DNA of 64,000 nucleotides, taken from NCBI GenBank assembly GCA_029465975.1, contig CM055744.1, forward strand, positions 7,227,192 to 7,291,191, given 5' to 3'. A program made the translations under genes and the position numbers. Positions within the stretch are counted from its first letter, which is position 1; every line of letters begins with the position of its first letter. This DNA is from Dallia pectoralis. Lineage: Eukaryota > Chordata > Actinopteri > Esociformes > Umbridae. Under the pieces are notes generated by a model. That model saw nothing but the letters and a program-made list of their open reading frames with translations, was not told the DNA's origin and searched no databases. Shown piece after piece: positions 10,680 to 23,333 of this stretch.

Positions 10680-10865
10680 TGTTGTGTTTTTAAATTGTGT
10701 ATTTAAAGTGTGTTTTTGTACATACTATTGTGTTTTTAAATTGTGTATTTAAAGTGTGTATTTAAAGTGTGTTTTTGTATTGTGTTTTTAAATTGTGTAT
10801 TTTAAAGGCTGTTTTTGTACTTGTTGTGTTTTTAAATTGTGTATTTAAATAACTTGTTGTTTGTA
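10680..10865. repeat. AT-rich imperfect minisatellite
   Basis: Four to five imperfect copies of a roughly 40-bp unit built from GTGTTTTTAAATTGTGTATT and TTAAAGTGTGTTTTTGTA. No coding content. Confidence 0.8.
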
Positions 10866-10918
10866 GTTGTGGTGTTGTTGGCTCGTAGGGGAAAATAAAG
10901 TAATTTAAAACTGAAACT

Positions 10919-11215
10919 CTCCTCTTCTCTCACTCGTCCTCTCTCCTTTAACCTCTCTCTTAATCTCGTTCCTTCCTCCTTTTCTCTCTCCTCCTCTCTT
11001 CTCTTCTGTCCCTTAACCTTTCTCCTCCTCTCTCCCTTAACCTCTCTCCTCCTCTCTCCCTTAACCTCTCTCCTCCTCTCTCCCTTTACCTCTCACCTCC
11101 TCTCTCCCCCTCTCTCCCTTTACCTCTCACCTCCTCTCTCCCCCTCTCTCCCTTTACCTCTCACCTCCTCTCTCCCCCTCTCTCCCTTTACCTCTCACCT
11201 CCTCTCTCCCTGGCA
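10919..11215. repeat. Polypyrimidine tract with 33-bp tandem unit
   Basis: Almost pure C/T on the plus strand for about 300 bp. It starts irregular, then becomes tandem copies built from CTCTCTCCCTTTACCTCT and CACCTCCTCTCTCCCC. Such tracts can form triplex (H-DNA) structure; this is general knowledge, not shown here. Confidence 0.85.
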
Positions 11216-11910
11216 TCCAGAACCATTCAGTTTCGTCTTTAATGTCTCAGAATGACGCTCCTTAAACAGAGGGCTAAACGTCTCTCCGAAGCAGATTATA
11301 TATAGCCAGTGATTAAGGCAGACGGGAACATGACCTACATGCATAACAATATTCCTCTCACATCTGCTGCCAGAGTACGTTGGTTCAGGACTTCACAACT
11401 GGGAGAATCCAACTAATTATAAGACCAGACCAGAGTCATGCTGCAGTTCACAGAACACCTCATTAAAGTGGAATTTTACCCGGGTTATCCAGTGGTTTGG
11501 TTGTTTTTTTTGCAGTCCAGTGTATACATTTACACAGAATTACATGTATAAATATAGTCTAGATCTGAGTTTGACTTGTTTGATTAGTACAGATATTCCA
11601 AACTGCTAATTTGAGTAGGTTGTATCTTAAAGGGGAACACAGTTTTATTTTACATTTTAACATAGCATCCTGAACATTAAATTACTTGGAATTTTGTTAC
11701 AATGATTGTTTTGTTCACTTAATCCAGGGGGTCAACATTAGTAACGGAAACAAAATATATTGACAGTACTAGATTACAATTGACGTCATGAGACTTAACA
11801 AAAAAAGATTGCACCTTGGTTTTCTTAGTGGCTCTACCTGGTTAAACCCTGTCAGTAGAGATTATACACATGTATTTATAAATGAGAAACATGTATCTGT
11901 CAAGCCACAG

Positions 11911-12300
11911 TGTCACGATTGGTGTGGTGGCGTTGCTACACGGACATATTTCGGTGATGCACTTCCTTGTTTCACTTCCGTGTTTACGTTTGTCTCACGG
12001 CTGTTTGCACTTGTAATCAATGGGATATAAGAGGGTCGCGAGCAGTGCACTCGTTGCTTCGCATTATTCAATGTCACACGTAGTATTTAGAGGTGAGTGT
12101 TTCCACGTATATCAATTAGTTGTTGTCTGTATGAGTGTTTTAAGTCGCTATATGCGCACCTTTGATTTCAGCCAACTAGTACGTGTTTTGTCGCCGTTTA
12201 CGGTTTGTTTTATGTTTTATCATTAATAAACCTGACCCAAACGGATTACCTTGGCTCCTGCACATGGCTTACTGCACTACACCTTACAGCGGTCGTGACA
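11911..12300 (+). mobile_element. Solo LTR, TSD CACAG
   Basis: A 390-bp block with perfect 8-bp inverted ends, TGTCACGA and TCGTGACA. It is flanked by CACAG at 11906-11910 and 12301-12305. A TATA box (ATATAA, 12025) and a polyadenylation signal (AATAAA, 12225) show it reads on the plus strand. The short open frames at 11788 and 12020 are U3/R sequence, not genes. A Gypsy-type origin is inferred from the 5-bp duplication and the ends. Confidence 0.88.
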
Positions 12301-12305
12301 CACAG

Positions 12306-14964
12306 AGCATTTTAATATAAATAACTTTTCTGTAAAGCAATAGAACATTCTGCAATGGAAAGTTAGCTAAGATCTAGCTAAATAATTGTACTTAGTTGGT
12401 AAATAAAATATCATGGTCGCTGAATCTTAGCTAGATAGCTAACGTTATAAAATGCATACAGACGTTGGCAACAATTCGTGGATATTCTTTAAAATGTTGT
12501 TGAGAAATAATTTGCAGTGAGGAGTGCCATTCATAGTCGCCAGAAGATGTCCGGATCAGAGTGTTGGTGATGGTTGAGTTAGTGGTGGTATTCAGCAGAT
12601 TTCTAATGGAGAGGGCGTGTTTGTCTGTCAGCTGTTAATAACGCCTGTCTATCTAGCGCACGTTAGGTCCAAGTGTCTTGCCGACGTCAAACCGTAGTGG
12701 TGTGCAGTTTGATAACCATTTATATTTCATGAAAACCCTTCTTACTGACTTGGGACTCATTTAATTGAAAAAATATATATATAATAGCAGACAGCAAAGA
12801 GTTCTACGAGAGGAATATTGGTTTGTATTCGTACATTATAACAGAAAAAAGCATAATAAAAGTAAGTGCAAAGCTAAGTAGTACAGAAGTATAAGTACAT
12901 TATGAACGTTTAAAAAGTAAAGCACTATAAAAACTAACTACAACGGACGATTGGATGCATGGATGCAATAATTCAATTAATTTATTAGTTAATAAATGCA
13001 TTGAACACCTATATGAGGTTTTGGACCGACGTGTCAGAAGTGTCGATAAGTCGAAGGGGCGACCATGAGCTTCTAGCATCATCAAAACACCAATTGGGGG
13101 AATATCCATTGGACAAATAGTTTTCCATCCTGACAGTGTCATTTCAGATTTGTAGAACCAATCCCAAGGTGCACTGAAGCTGTTCTGGTGGCTAAACACC
13201 TTACTAAGACACTTTTGTTCGTAATTCCTTGAATCGTTCAACTGTCTGCATATACCTGCTGCACGTGATCGTAACCATTGCAGCAGTAAAGGAACACAGT
13301 TCACAATCATATAAGTTGCAGTTTGAGTCCAATTTGAATTCTATCAAATCGATATAGTTTAGTGTGTTCAAATCAGTTCAGGGCACAAATGAAAGCAATA
13401 TACCCCAATGGTGAACACGATGTGTACAACATGCTATTTAGTATTTAGAGTATTTTTCTCATTCCATTATAAGAGATCCTGTGTGCTCGGGGTGATATTG
13501 ACTCAAGTAAACCAAATAAGGCAAAATATGTGCTCTTTCAGTAGCCAATAGTGTCTCCAGCTGTCCTAACTGTCGCCCCCCGGAAAAAATAAAATACACC
13601 CCTTGCGCCATATGCTTGATGGCAGCTTAAAACTATTTCCGTACGGGCACAAATTGCCTGAAGGTGTATATTAAATAAACATCAATTTTTTCACTTTCAA
13701 TCGAAATGACGTGAGGACCATACGACCTTGACGGCATTGTCAGTGCCCATCTCTGTATCATAAACGGTGGTTGTATCATGGTGAGTGGGTGCAAATGTGT
13801 GGGGCTGTTACCACTACACAGTCTCTGTCATATAGACACAGTCCAGTAATGCCAGAGTTTGGAGTCTCAGTCTGCGGATATCTTTGCTAAAAGTGCAGCT
13901 GCATTGCTAACTCCAGATAGCCCGCAGTCCAAAAGAAGTGGCGTTCACAATCACGTGCCTCTGCATCTACGTGGAAACAGGCCATGTTGTCGAAACAGGC
14001 TGAATCTTGTTTATCTCCCCCATTTCGTTTGCATCACGTTTCGGGAAGTTTTCTCTAATGTTCAGATGTGGTTGCCAGATGCCTTTTAAAATCAGCAACC
14101 AAATAAAAAAGTTTCACTCCAAATATATATTTCTGTTTCCCCAGCCCGGTGAAACACTCTCTGTGTTCCTCCTGCAGTCCTGCTTAGCATATCTTTGTGT
14201 CATCAGCCTGGACTGAGTAAACCTGTGCCTTTGGCTCCACAGTGTATGTGCAAAATGTCAAGTGCAACTGCTGATGTCCTCGTACATCGGTCCGTGTGCA
14301 TCTTTCATAACGAGAACGTCTGCAGGGACTGAACTACCAACAGTTTAAATCTGTCTGTCAACTGTATTGAAGAAGCATTTTCGAATGACTGTAAAATCAA
14401 CCAATCACAATTGGACTTGTAATGCGTGGGACCGTTTTGGATGTCTCAAATGACATGCTATGACTTGAAGAAGGCCCAGAGACGCGTCACTAATGGAGAA
14501 CAAATGGCTAGCAGGTTTGAGCACACATCTTAAGCTGACTCACATTATTACTACTCACATAGCTACTGCAGATGTTAGGAACAATTTTGTTGGCCTATTC
14601 GTTTACATTATGTTGGTTTTGAATAGCCATTGGTTTTTATGTTAGAAACTTCCTTGTATTTAGTCTATACATTTCTAGGCTATGTGGCCCTGCAAGATCG
14701 ACAGTGTCACATTGTAAATTTATATAATGTATAATGTGACCTAAAATGTGTCCTGAAATGTGTTTGCGATGGTGGGTAATAGTTATATATTCGATTGGAA
14801 AATGTATTTTCTATTGTCACGATTAGGGGCGTATGGCGTATTGCATCCAGTGGATGAAAATAAATGCTTTTTATTTAGCCACTAATTTAGTTTATTTAGT
14901 TTAGTGCATAGCCTGTATGAGGTGGATATAGTCACTCCCTCTTCGTCAGGTTATTTGGGTTTAC
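12306..14964. other. Intronic sequence with a decayed DNA-transposon segment
   Basis: Mostly unique-looking. About 12970-13250 resembles, on the minus strand, a DNA-transposon-derived repeat I remember as common in fish (phrases about Ala-Pro-Trp-Asp and similar). It has an open frame of 136 codons at 12900-13310 that I do not accept as a gene. The rest, 13311-14964, has no recognisable gene or repeat. Confidence 0.35.
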
Positions 14965-15945
14965 GAGTGTTGCCGTTATACTTCTGGGTGTTGCTGTTAT
15001 ATACGAACAGGTGTAGCATACTTCTGGGTGTTGCTGTTATATACGAACAGGTGTAGCATACTTCTGGGTGTTGCTGTTATATAAAAACAGGTGTAGCATA
15101 CTTCTGGGTGTTGCTGTTATATAAAAACAGGTGTAGCATATTTCTTGGTGTTGCTGTTATATAAAAACAAGTGTAGCATATTTCTGGGTGTTGCCGTCAT
15201 ATAAGAACAGGTGTAGCATACTTCTGGGTGTTGCTGTTATATAAGAACAGGTGTAGCATACGTTGACCTTGTGGGTATTGCTGTTATATACGAACAGGTG
15301 TAGCATACTTCTGGGTGTTGCCGTTATATAAGAACAGGTGTAGCATATTTCTGGGTGTTGCCTTTATATAAGAACAGGTGTAGCATACTTCTGGGTGTTG
15401 CTGTTATATAAGAACAGGTGTAGCATACGTTGACCTTGTGAGTGTTGCTGTTATATAAGAACAGGTGTAGCATACTTCTGGGTGTTGCTGTTATATAAAA
15501 ACAGGTGTAGCATACTTCTGGGTGTTGCTGTTATATAAAAACAGGTGTAGCATATTTCTGGGTGTTGCTGTTATATAAAAACAAGTGTAGCATATTTCTG
15601 GGTGTTGCCGTCATATAAGAACAGGTGTAGCATACTTCTGGGTGTTGCCGTTATATAAGAACAGGTGTAGCATATTTCTGGGTGTTGCCGTTATATAAGA
15701 ACAGGTGTAGCATACTTCTGGGTGTTGCTGTTATATAAGAACAGGTGTAGCATACGTTGACCTTGTGAGTGTTGCTGTTATATAAGAACAGGTGTAGCAT
15801 ATTTCTGGGTGTTGCTGTTATATAAGAACAGGTGTAGCATATTTCTGGGTGTTGCTGTTATATAAGAACAGGTGTAGCATACTTCTGGGTGTTGCTGTTA
15901 TATAAGAACAGGTGTAGCATATTTCTGGGTGTTGCCGTTGTCTCA
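14965..15945. repeat. 40-bp minisatellite, about 24 units
   Basis: Unit of 40 bp containing TTCTGGGTGTTGCTGTTATA and ACAGGTGTAGCATA. Point variants occur (TATACG, TATAAA, TATAAG; GCTG versus GCCG). Three units, at about 15260, 15428 and 15754, carry the variant GTTGACCTTGTG, showing that blocks of several units were duplicated together. Confidence 0.97.
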
Positions 15946-16212
15946 TTATGCTGAGCTGGTAGGAAACTATCGTCTCTCTACTCAAAGTATGCTATGCATG
16001 AAAACCTCTGTATCCCGATTTATCACCTACTGAGCACTCCTCACCCAGCATACAATGTTAAATTCCCTGCTCAGTTTACAGCATGGAAGCATGCTCGCTC
16101 AATATTTGCTCTGGACGTGAAAATTATAAATGTAATATAACAAACACCACATCTACTGCGATTACTATTTACGATTAACATTTACTTTGGAAGTTTGACA
16201 ATCTGAGAAGAA

Positions 16213-16370
16213 GTGCTCAACATGTCAACAGTCCTGGGCTATATGTCAGCAGTCCTGTGCTATATGTCAACAGTCCTGGGCTATATGTCAACAGTCCTGG
16301 GCTATATGACAAGAGTCCTGGGCTATATGTCAACAGTCCTGGGCTATATGTCAACAGTCCTGTGCTATGA
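16213..16370. repeat. 21-bp minisatellite, about 7 units
   Basis: Tandem CAGTCCTGGGCTATATGTCA-type units with few variants. Unit length is a multiple of three, so frames on both strands stay open; these are not genes. Confidence 0.95.
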
Positions 16371-17084
16371 TGGTGATCAGGCAACATGTTTAAATCGCTC
16401 TGCACTCTAATCACACTGCTCTTACTTCACTCCACTCGAGCTCCACTACTCTGGTATTCTAACTCTTTGATTATTTTAAGATGTCATCAAAAATCATTCA
16501 TTATTTATCATTAGAGTTAGAGTTTATGTTGGCCAAATAAAACAAAGTCAGTGATTCTGTAATACTGTGATACTTTTCTTAATTATTCGGTTTCATAGAA
16601 TGTTTAGAGCCCACCAACTCAACTCTGAACATCAAGGCACTTTAACCTCATAAAGTACTTTCTAAAGGATATTTTCCCTTACAGAAGGCAAAAGGGCCAA
16701 AACCCACAGTTCGCCATAACATTTGAATGGCAATCCCTAAGTGCCGTAAAAAAATGCATTTTGAGTTCTCTTTAATTACACATTGCATCCAACTTTCTTT
16801 GTAAACTCAAAAATCTGTCCACTCATTTCTCCAGTGCTAATTGAGCTTACCTAAGGTTTTTTGATGGCATGAAGTACTTTGTCATCTTTGTCATCGCAAT
16901 CTTATTAGCTCTGTGTACTCCTATGCATCATCTAATGTGATGCATATATCATTTACATCCAAACCTCTGAAGTATAGATAAATAACTAGTTTCTCAGAGT
17001 TTGACTACTGAAGCAGCAATGAACAGTTTGACACAATGAAAGAAGTGGAATTTATCACATTCACCACAATCTGTTAAACAGCAG
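16371..17084. other. Unique AT-rich sequence
   Basis: No open frame of interest, array or transposon end recognised before the Tc1-like left end that starts near 17085. Confidence 0.4.
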
Positions 17085-17575
17085 TGTGGGTTTGTGGTAG
17101 ATTTATATCTTTACTCGCTCTGTTCTCCTCATAAATCTACACACATTATCTAATCACAAAGTAAAAACAGGTTTGTAGACATTTTTGCTAATTTATTTAC
17201 AGAACAGGGGACTAAGATCCTGATGGCAACTCTAAGATTTTGCCAAAGGGCACATAAAGCAATCTCAGACCATGAAAACAAGATTCTCTCGTCTGATGAA
17301 AATGAACTCTTTGTCCTGAGTGCCAAGGATCACGTCGGGAGGAAACCAAGCACCACTGGCCGTCTGGCCAATACCATCTCTACGGTGAAGCATGTTGGCG
17401 GCAGCATAATTCTTAGATTCATTTAAAATTCAGGATTGAGGGGAAGACAGTGTGCAAACACATCCCTGATGGCACCCGGCTGTAGACACACAGAACCCAG
17501 CACCAGGGGAAGGTTTACATTGTAGCTAGACAATGACCCCAGCACACAGGCAAGACAATGTAGGAGTTTCTCAAC
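17085..17575 (+). pseudogene. Tc1/mariner transposase relic, left part
   Basis: About 17135-17210 resembles the inverted-terminal region of a fish Tc1 element. It then jumps into the transposase body (Glu-Leu-Phe-Val-Leu-Ser-Ala-Lys at about 17300). Around 17540 the minus-of-stop frame still reads Asp-Asn-Asp-Pro, the usual second catalytic Asp region of a DDE/D transposase. Stops, indels and missing N-terminal coding make it non-functional. The match ends abruptly near 17575 and resumes at 19676. Confidence 0.75.
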
Positions 17576-17956
17576 CCTTATGTGGTGTTGTGGTTTCAAT
17601 TTACTGTGAAGAAAACGTAACGGGAAGAAATTATTGAGTATGAATGCTACAATGCCCCCGCGCATGTATGTCCTTCATACCATGTTTTGGGTCAATCTGA
17701 CCGCATATACATGGAAACACACAGACAGGACACACACCCACACTCACAAACTTTTTTCACATTTTACAGCCTGGGACGTAAACCTATCAAATGAAAGGTG
17801 ACAACGGTTGAGAACAAATAAGAGCCATCTCAGCTTCTGAGTGTAATTTCCAGGCCTGTCCATTCTTTAGACTTTGTGTTTACAGCCAAACACTGTCCTA
17901 TTATCCTACATGTCTATAATGTGATGCTCGTGAGGATATGAATGGATGTAAGGATC

Positions 17957-18716
17957 AGTGGCCGGGAGGACCGTAATACAGTGGCCGGGAGGACCGTAAT
18001 CCAGTGGCCATTGAGGACCGAAATACAGTGGCCGGGAGGACTGTAATACAGTGGCCGGAAGGACCGTAATCCAGTGGCCATTGAGGACCGAAATACAGTG
18101 GCCGGGAGGACTGTAATATAGTGGCCGGGAAGACCGTAATACAGTGGCCGGGAGGACCGTAATACAGTGGCCGGGAGGACCGTAATACAGTGGCCGGGAG
18201 GACCGTAATACAGTGGCTGGGAGGACCGTAATACAGTGGCCGGGAGGACCGTAATACAGTGGCCGGGAGGACCGTAATACAGTGGCCGGGAGGACCGTAA
18301 TACAGTGGCCGGGAGGACCGTAATACAGTGGCCGGGAGGACCGTAATACAGTGGCCGGGAGGACCGTAATACAGTGGCCGGGAGGACCGTAATACAGTGG
18401 CCGGGAGGACCGTAATACAGTGTCCGGGAGGACCGTAATACAGTGGCCGGGAGGACCGTAATCCAGAGGCCAGGAAGACCGTAATCCAGAGTCCAGGAGG
18501 ACTGTAATATAGAGGCCGGGAGGACCACAATCCAGAGGCCGGAAGGACCGCAATCCAGAGGCCGGGAGGACCGTAATACAGAGGCCGGGAGGACCACAAT
18601 CCAGAGGCCGAGAGGACCACAATCCAGTGGCCAGGAGGACCGTAATCCAGAGGCCGGGAGGACCACAATCCAGAGGCCAGGAGGACCGGAATCCAGAGGC
18701 CGGGAGGACCATAATC
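17957..18716. repeat. 23-bp GC-rich minisatellite, about 33 units
   Basis: Unit CAGTGGCCGGGAGGACCGTA plus ATA. The central units are nearly uniform; the right third shows diverged variants (CAGAGGCC, ACCACAATC). All three minus-strand frames are open over 237-287 codons only because the unit has no stop. Confidence 0.97.
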
Positions 18717-18920
18717 CAGATGTCAAACGTAACAACATGGACAAGCTGCAATCCTGCTACAGGTGCCAAAGGCGACCTTGATGATGGCCACTGATGATCT
18801 GTTTCAGTATCCCGGATGTCTCATCCTACAACGCATTTGCAATCTGGATGGACATCAGACTGGAACCTAAGGAAGCTCCAAAAATACTTTTTCTGGAGGA
18901 GCTTGACAAGGCACCAGTGA

Positions 18921-19327
18921 TTCCGCACATACAAAGGCCGGAGATACCACACATACAGAGACCGGTGATACAGCACATATAGAGACTGGAGATACAGCAC
19001 ATACAGAGACCGGAGATACAGCACATAGAGACCGGAGATACAGCAAATACAGAGACCGTGATACCGCACATACAGAGACCGGAGATACAGCACATACAGA
19101 GACCGGAGATACCACACATACAGAGACCGGAGATACAGCACATACAGAGACTGGTGATACCGCACATACAGAGACCGGAGATACCGCACATACAGAGACC
19201 GGAGATACCACACATACAGAGACCAGAGATACAGCACATACAGAGACCGGAGATACAGCACATACAGAGACCGGAGATACAGCACATACAGAGACCGGAG
19301 ATACAGCACATACAGAGACAGGTGATA
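18921..19327. repeat. 24-bp minisatellite, about 17 units
   Basis: Unit AGAGACCGGAGATACAGCAC plus ATAC with small variants. It lies 200 bp from the 23-bp array, and both sit inside the split Tc1 relic. Open frames on both strands are repeat artefacts. Confidence 0.97.
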
Positions 19328-19675
19328 CGTGGTCTGTCACGGTCATATTTTGTGTTACTATTTGTGGTTCGTCACCTGTATTTACTTTACGGCTTGAAAT
19401 ATGATAAAGCTGAAAATCAATTATGAAAATCTGTTCAAAAACATTAAGCTCAATTGAAACATTGTTTCATTTACTACTACTTTAATTAAAAAATGTCCTC
19501 GATAAGCATTTAAGTCATTATTATAATGTTGTCTTACATAAATTAAAGCTTTATCACAAAATACTAATAACATATCTGTTGTTAAATGTAATCTAGCACA
19601 GATTAATTGCAAAGATTAATCACAAATGTTATCTATATTGTTTGGAATTAAGATACAATAAATGTTAAGAAGTTT

Positions 19676-20000
19676 GTGCATTGGGTTGAGTGGCCCAGCC
19701 AAACCCCGGACTTGAACAAGATCGAACATCTCTGTAGAGACCTGAAAAAGTCTGTGCAGCGACATTCCCCATCAAACTTGACAGTTTAAGAGCATCTGTG
19801 GAGAAGAATGGGAGAAACTCCCCAAGTACAGAGCCAAGTCTGCAGCACTATAGCCTGGAAGAGTTCTGGCTGTAATTGCTGCCAAAGGTGCTCCAACAAA
19901 GTAGGTGAAGGACTCGAATACTTGCAGATATCTATGTGTATGAAAAAAATCTACCCGAAAGGCCAAAATATTTTTGCCAGTTGCTGTAAAAGCAAAAATG
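19676..20000 (+). pseudogene. Tc1/mariner transposase relic, right part
   Basis: Resumes the Tc1 match lost at 17575. It encodes Glu-Trp-Pro-Ser-Gln then Pro-Asp-Leu-Asn, Ile-Glu-His-Leu and Arg-Asp-Leu, the conserved block holding the third acidic catalytic residue. It continues as the C-terminal region with the usual Ala-Ala-Lys-Gly-Ala-Pro-Thr-Lys stretch, then a decayed 3' non-coding end. Orientation and family match the left part, so both belong to one element split by about 2.1 kb. Confidence 0.8.
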
Positions 20001-20154
20001 TTTGGCAATCTCAAAACCAAGACACATGTCAGCATGTCAATTAGCATCGGTGGTCATAACGTTTTTTGTACACAAGTTCAATAATATTTGTGCATCACTT
20101 GTATTCGTACAGTAGGTCGGATTGATATTTTTTGTTGTATTGTGTTTTTTATCT

Positions 20155-20672
20155 TGGTCTGTATCGTGGTCTGTATTGTGGTCTGTAGTGTGGTCTGTAT
20201 CGTAGTCTGTACCATTATCTGTACCGTGGTCTGTATTGTGGTCTGTACCGTGGTCTGTGGTGTGGTCTGTATCGTGGTCTTTACCATGGTCTGTATCGTG
20301 GTCTGTAGTGTGGTCTGTATCATGGTCTATACCGTGGTCTCTATCTTGGTATGTATCGTGTTCTGTATCGTGGTCTGTACCATGGTCTCTATCATGGTAT
20401 GTATCGTGTTCTGTATCGTGGTCTGTATCGTGGTCTGTACTGTGGTCTGTATCGTGGTCTGTAGTGTGGTCTGTATCATGGTCTGTACTGTGGTCTCCAT
20501 CGTGGTCTGTATCGTGTTCTGTATCGTGGTCCGTATCGTGGTCCATATCGCGGTATGTATCGTGGTCCGTATTGTGGTTCGTACTGTGGTCCGTACCGTG
20601 GTCCGTACCATGGTCCATACCATGGTATGTATCGTGGTCCGTACCGTGGTCTGTATCGTGGTTTGTGTCGAA
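20155..20672. repeat. 12-bp minisatellite, about 43 units
   Basis: Unit TGTATCGTGGTC with variants (TGTACCGTGGTC, TGTAGTGTGGTC, TGTACCATGGTC). It translates on the minus strand to a repeating Asp-Thr-Asp-His and on the plus strand to Val-Cys-Ile-Val; both are artefacts of a stop-free 12-mer. Confidence 0.97.
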
Positions 20673-22190
20673 CATCTAGTGGGCTAGGAGGGCATTGCAA
20701 GACCCTGACTACACTTATATAAGTTCGAAGTCAGATGTGGGTGATTAGGGTGGGCACAGCAGGTTTAGATATGATGATAATGTTTGGTATATAAGTCACT
20801 GGGTCTTGGTTACTCCTATGTCACGTTACTTTGTTCTTCTTATCATGAGTGTTTTGAATCTAAGTTGCTTTTGCTCTAAGCAGTTTTGTATGTTTGTTAT
20901 AATTCACGAAATGTCATTTCTGGTACTGTACCAGTAGGTGTCACTAATACACCTCGCTACACAAGCTAGTGCAAGCTGTCCAGTTCAGACATTTGAGAGC
21001 ACTGGAATAAAATCAAAGAGTAAGGTTAAAGTGAACGTGTGATTTGACCCAACTTTTAATACATTTTGATTCCTCTGATGCAATCCCGCTAACTAATGAT
21101 AATTTAAATGTTTGCAAGGTGGTTGAATGTAGGGTAAATCCCTTCAAAGCCATCCACGTTATTGGGTTATTGTTTCAGGAACACTACCCAGTAAACCTAT
21201 TGGGACTGTGACTCATCTGTGCTCAGGTAAAACGATTGCTCTCCAATCCCCTTATAGGTCCATCACATTGAATTTCAAACAGATTTCGCACTGTTTACGG
21301 GCCAAAAATAGCCACCCTCCCCCTGGGAAACGCTTGGGGATGGGAGAGACGGGAGAAAGGAGAGACAGGAGGAAGGAGTCAGGAGAAAGGCGAGACGGGA
21401 GAAAGGATTGAGAAAAGAGAATGCGCTTCCGCCGCCCCCCATCAATTGTTTGTGGGGGTTCTGTACCGCTGGCTGCCAACGACTGGTCATCTATATCGGC
21501 AGGCAGCTGGGAGCAGCCCTTGTTGGGATTCAATCAAGTCCCTGTTATGAACCACCTGAGGTTAACAGTCCTGTTCCTCTACAGCCAAGGTGTGATTATG
21601 CAGCCATTCTTTCATCTCTAGCCGGCGGTGGATCCATTACCCAGAGCAGGCTTCACTGTCTGCCCCCTGACAGGGTATGGAGGAGGCGGGCCAGTCGGCC
21701 ACATAGTGGGGAGAGGATCAGAAGTGGGGGTGGTGGTGGTGGGGGGTTGCATAGATGCAGGTGGCTTAGCACAGAACTGACAGGTTTATTCATGAACACG
21801 GAGGGTCTGAAGCGGAGGGTGGACAGTCTGCCCTTGAAGCGGTTTGAAAGACTAAAAATGTGTCCGAGCTTCTTTGCTGCACCGGGTAAGAAGGAGGGCC
21901 GCCCTGATTGAACGAAATCATCTTCAAGGATTATACTTCATGGTGTAATAAAGTCTGGTAAATACATGTATCTAAACATTGAATTCAAATAAAGTAAATA
22001 CCAGGCGATTTCTTATACTAATGGAACAGAAGGTATCAGTGACAGATATACTGCATGTTTTTGTAGATGTGTTACAGCTATTATATTTTATGATGAAACA
22101 CAATGCATTATTAAGCAGAATGGGCCTTTCCTACTCAGTGATGTATGGGTTTGTTCGTACCCTGTGGAACAGAGAACGGTGCCCTTTCTC
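20673..22190. other. Mixed sequence with a purine-rich, GC-rich segment
   Basis: About 21300-21420 is purine-rich (GGGAGAGACGGGAGAAAGG type). About 21420-21900 is GC-rich with a 167-codon plus-strand open frame. That frame shows Gly runs and no domain, and an opposite-strand frame overlaps it. I see no splice-bounded exon. It may be regulatory or a decayed repeat. Confidence 0.35.
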
Positions 22191-22347
<157 letters not shown>

Positions 22348-22650
22348 TACACACACACTCATATCCGCGCAAAACACACGTATGTGCTCGAGTTTACACT
22401 CACAATTCCTCTAATAGACAACCTGGGAGCAAACACACTGAAAGCCATATAGTAATATCCTCAAGACCGCCAGTGGACGTTATTTCTGACATTGATTATG
22501 GAGTTGGAATAGGAAGAAATATTCACCTAACACATATACTGGATAAACAAAGCTGATGTTTTGCCGATGAGGTTTAGTTCTCCAGTTTAGGCCTGAGCTT
22601 GCCTCAGCACAATACTTGTCTGTACATTTTGATAATTCCGATGCAAAGGT

Positions 22651-23333
22651 GTATATGTGTATAGGTGTATATGTGTATGTGTGTATATGTGTACATGAGT
22701 GTATGTGTATAGGTGTATATGTGTATAAATGTATATGTGTATAAATGTATAGGTGTATAGGTGTATATGTGTATAGGTGTATATGTGTATAAATGTATAG
22801 GTGTATATGTGTATAGGTGTATATGTGTATATGTGTATAGGTGTATATGTGTATAGGTGTATATGTGTATAAATGTATATGTGTATAAATGTATAGGTGT
22901 ATATGTGTATAGGTGTATATGTGTATAAATGTATAGGTGTATATGTGTATAGGTGTATATGTGTATATATGTATATGTGTATAAATGTATAGGTGTATAG
23001 GTGTATATGTGTACATGTGTGTATATGTGTATATGTGTACATGTGTATATTTGTATAAATGTATAGGTGTATATGTGTTTAGGTGTATAGGTGTATAGGT
23101 GTATATGTGCATGTGTGTATATGTGTACATGTGTATATGTGTATAGGTGTATATGTGTATATGTGTATAGGTGTATAGGTGTATAAATGTATAGGTGTAT
23201 ATGTGTATATGTGTATAGGTGTATATGTGTATATGTGTATAGGTGTATATGTGTATATGTGTATAGTGTATAGGTGTATAAGTGTATATGTGTATAGGTG
23301 TATAGGTGTATATGTGTATATGTGTATATATGT
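22651..23333. repeat. TGTATA-type minisatellite
   Basis: Degenerate array built from GTGTAT, ATGTGTATAG and AAATGTATAG hexamer/decamer modules. Alternating purine-pyrimidine over nearly 700 bp. Long minus-strand open frames (Tyr-Thr-His-Ile) are artefacts. Confidence 0.95.

Noticed and set aside
12900..13310. 136-codon minus-strand frame
   Set aside because: Sequence resembles a decayed fish DNA-transposon repeat; no intact motif.
17906..18769. Three minus-strand open frames of 237-287 codons
   Set aside because: All frames of the 23-bp array are open; repeat artefact.
18821..19346. Cys/Ser/Val-rich frames on both strands
   Set aside because: Artefacts of the 24-bp array.
21408..21911. 167-codon GC-rich frame
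   Set aside because: No domain, glycine run from a GGT/GGG repeat, overlapping open frame on the other strand, no splice context.
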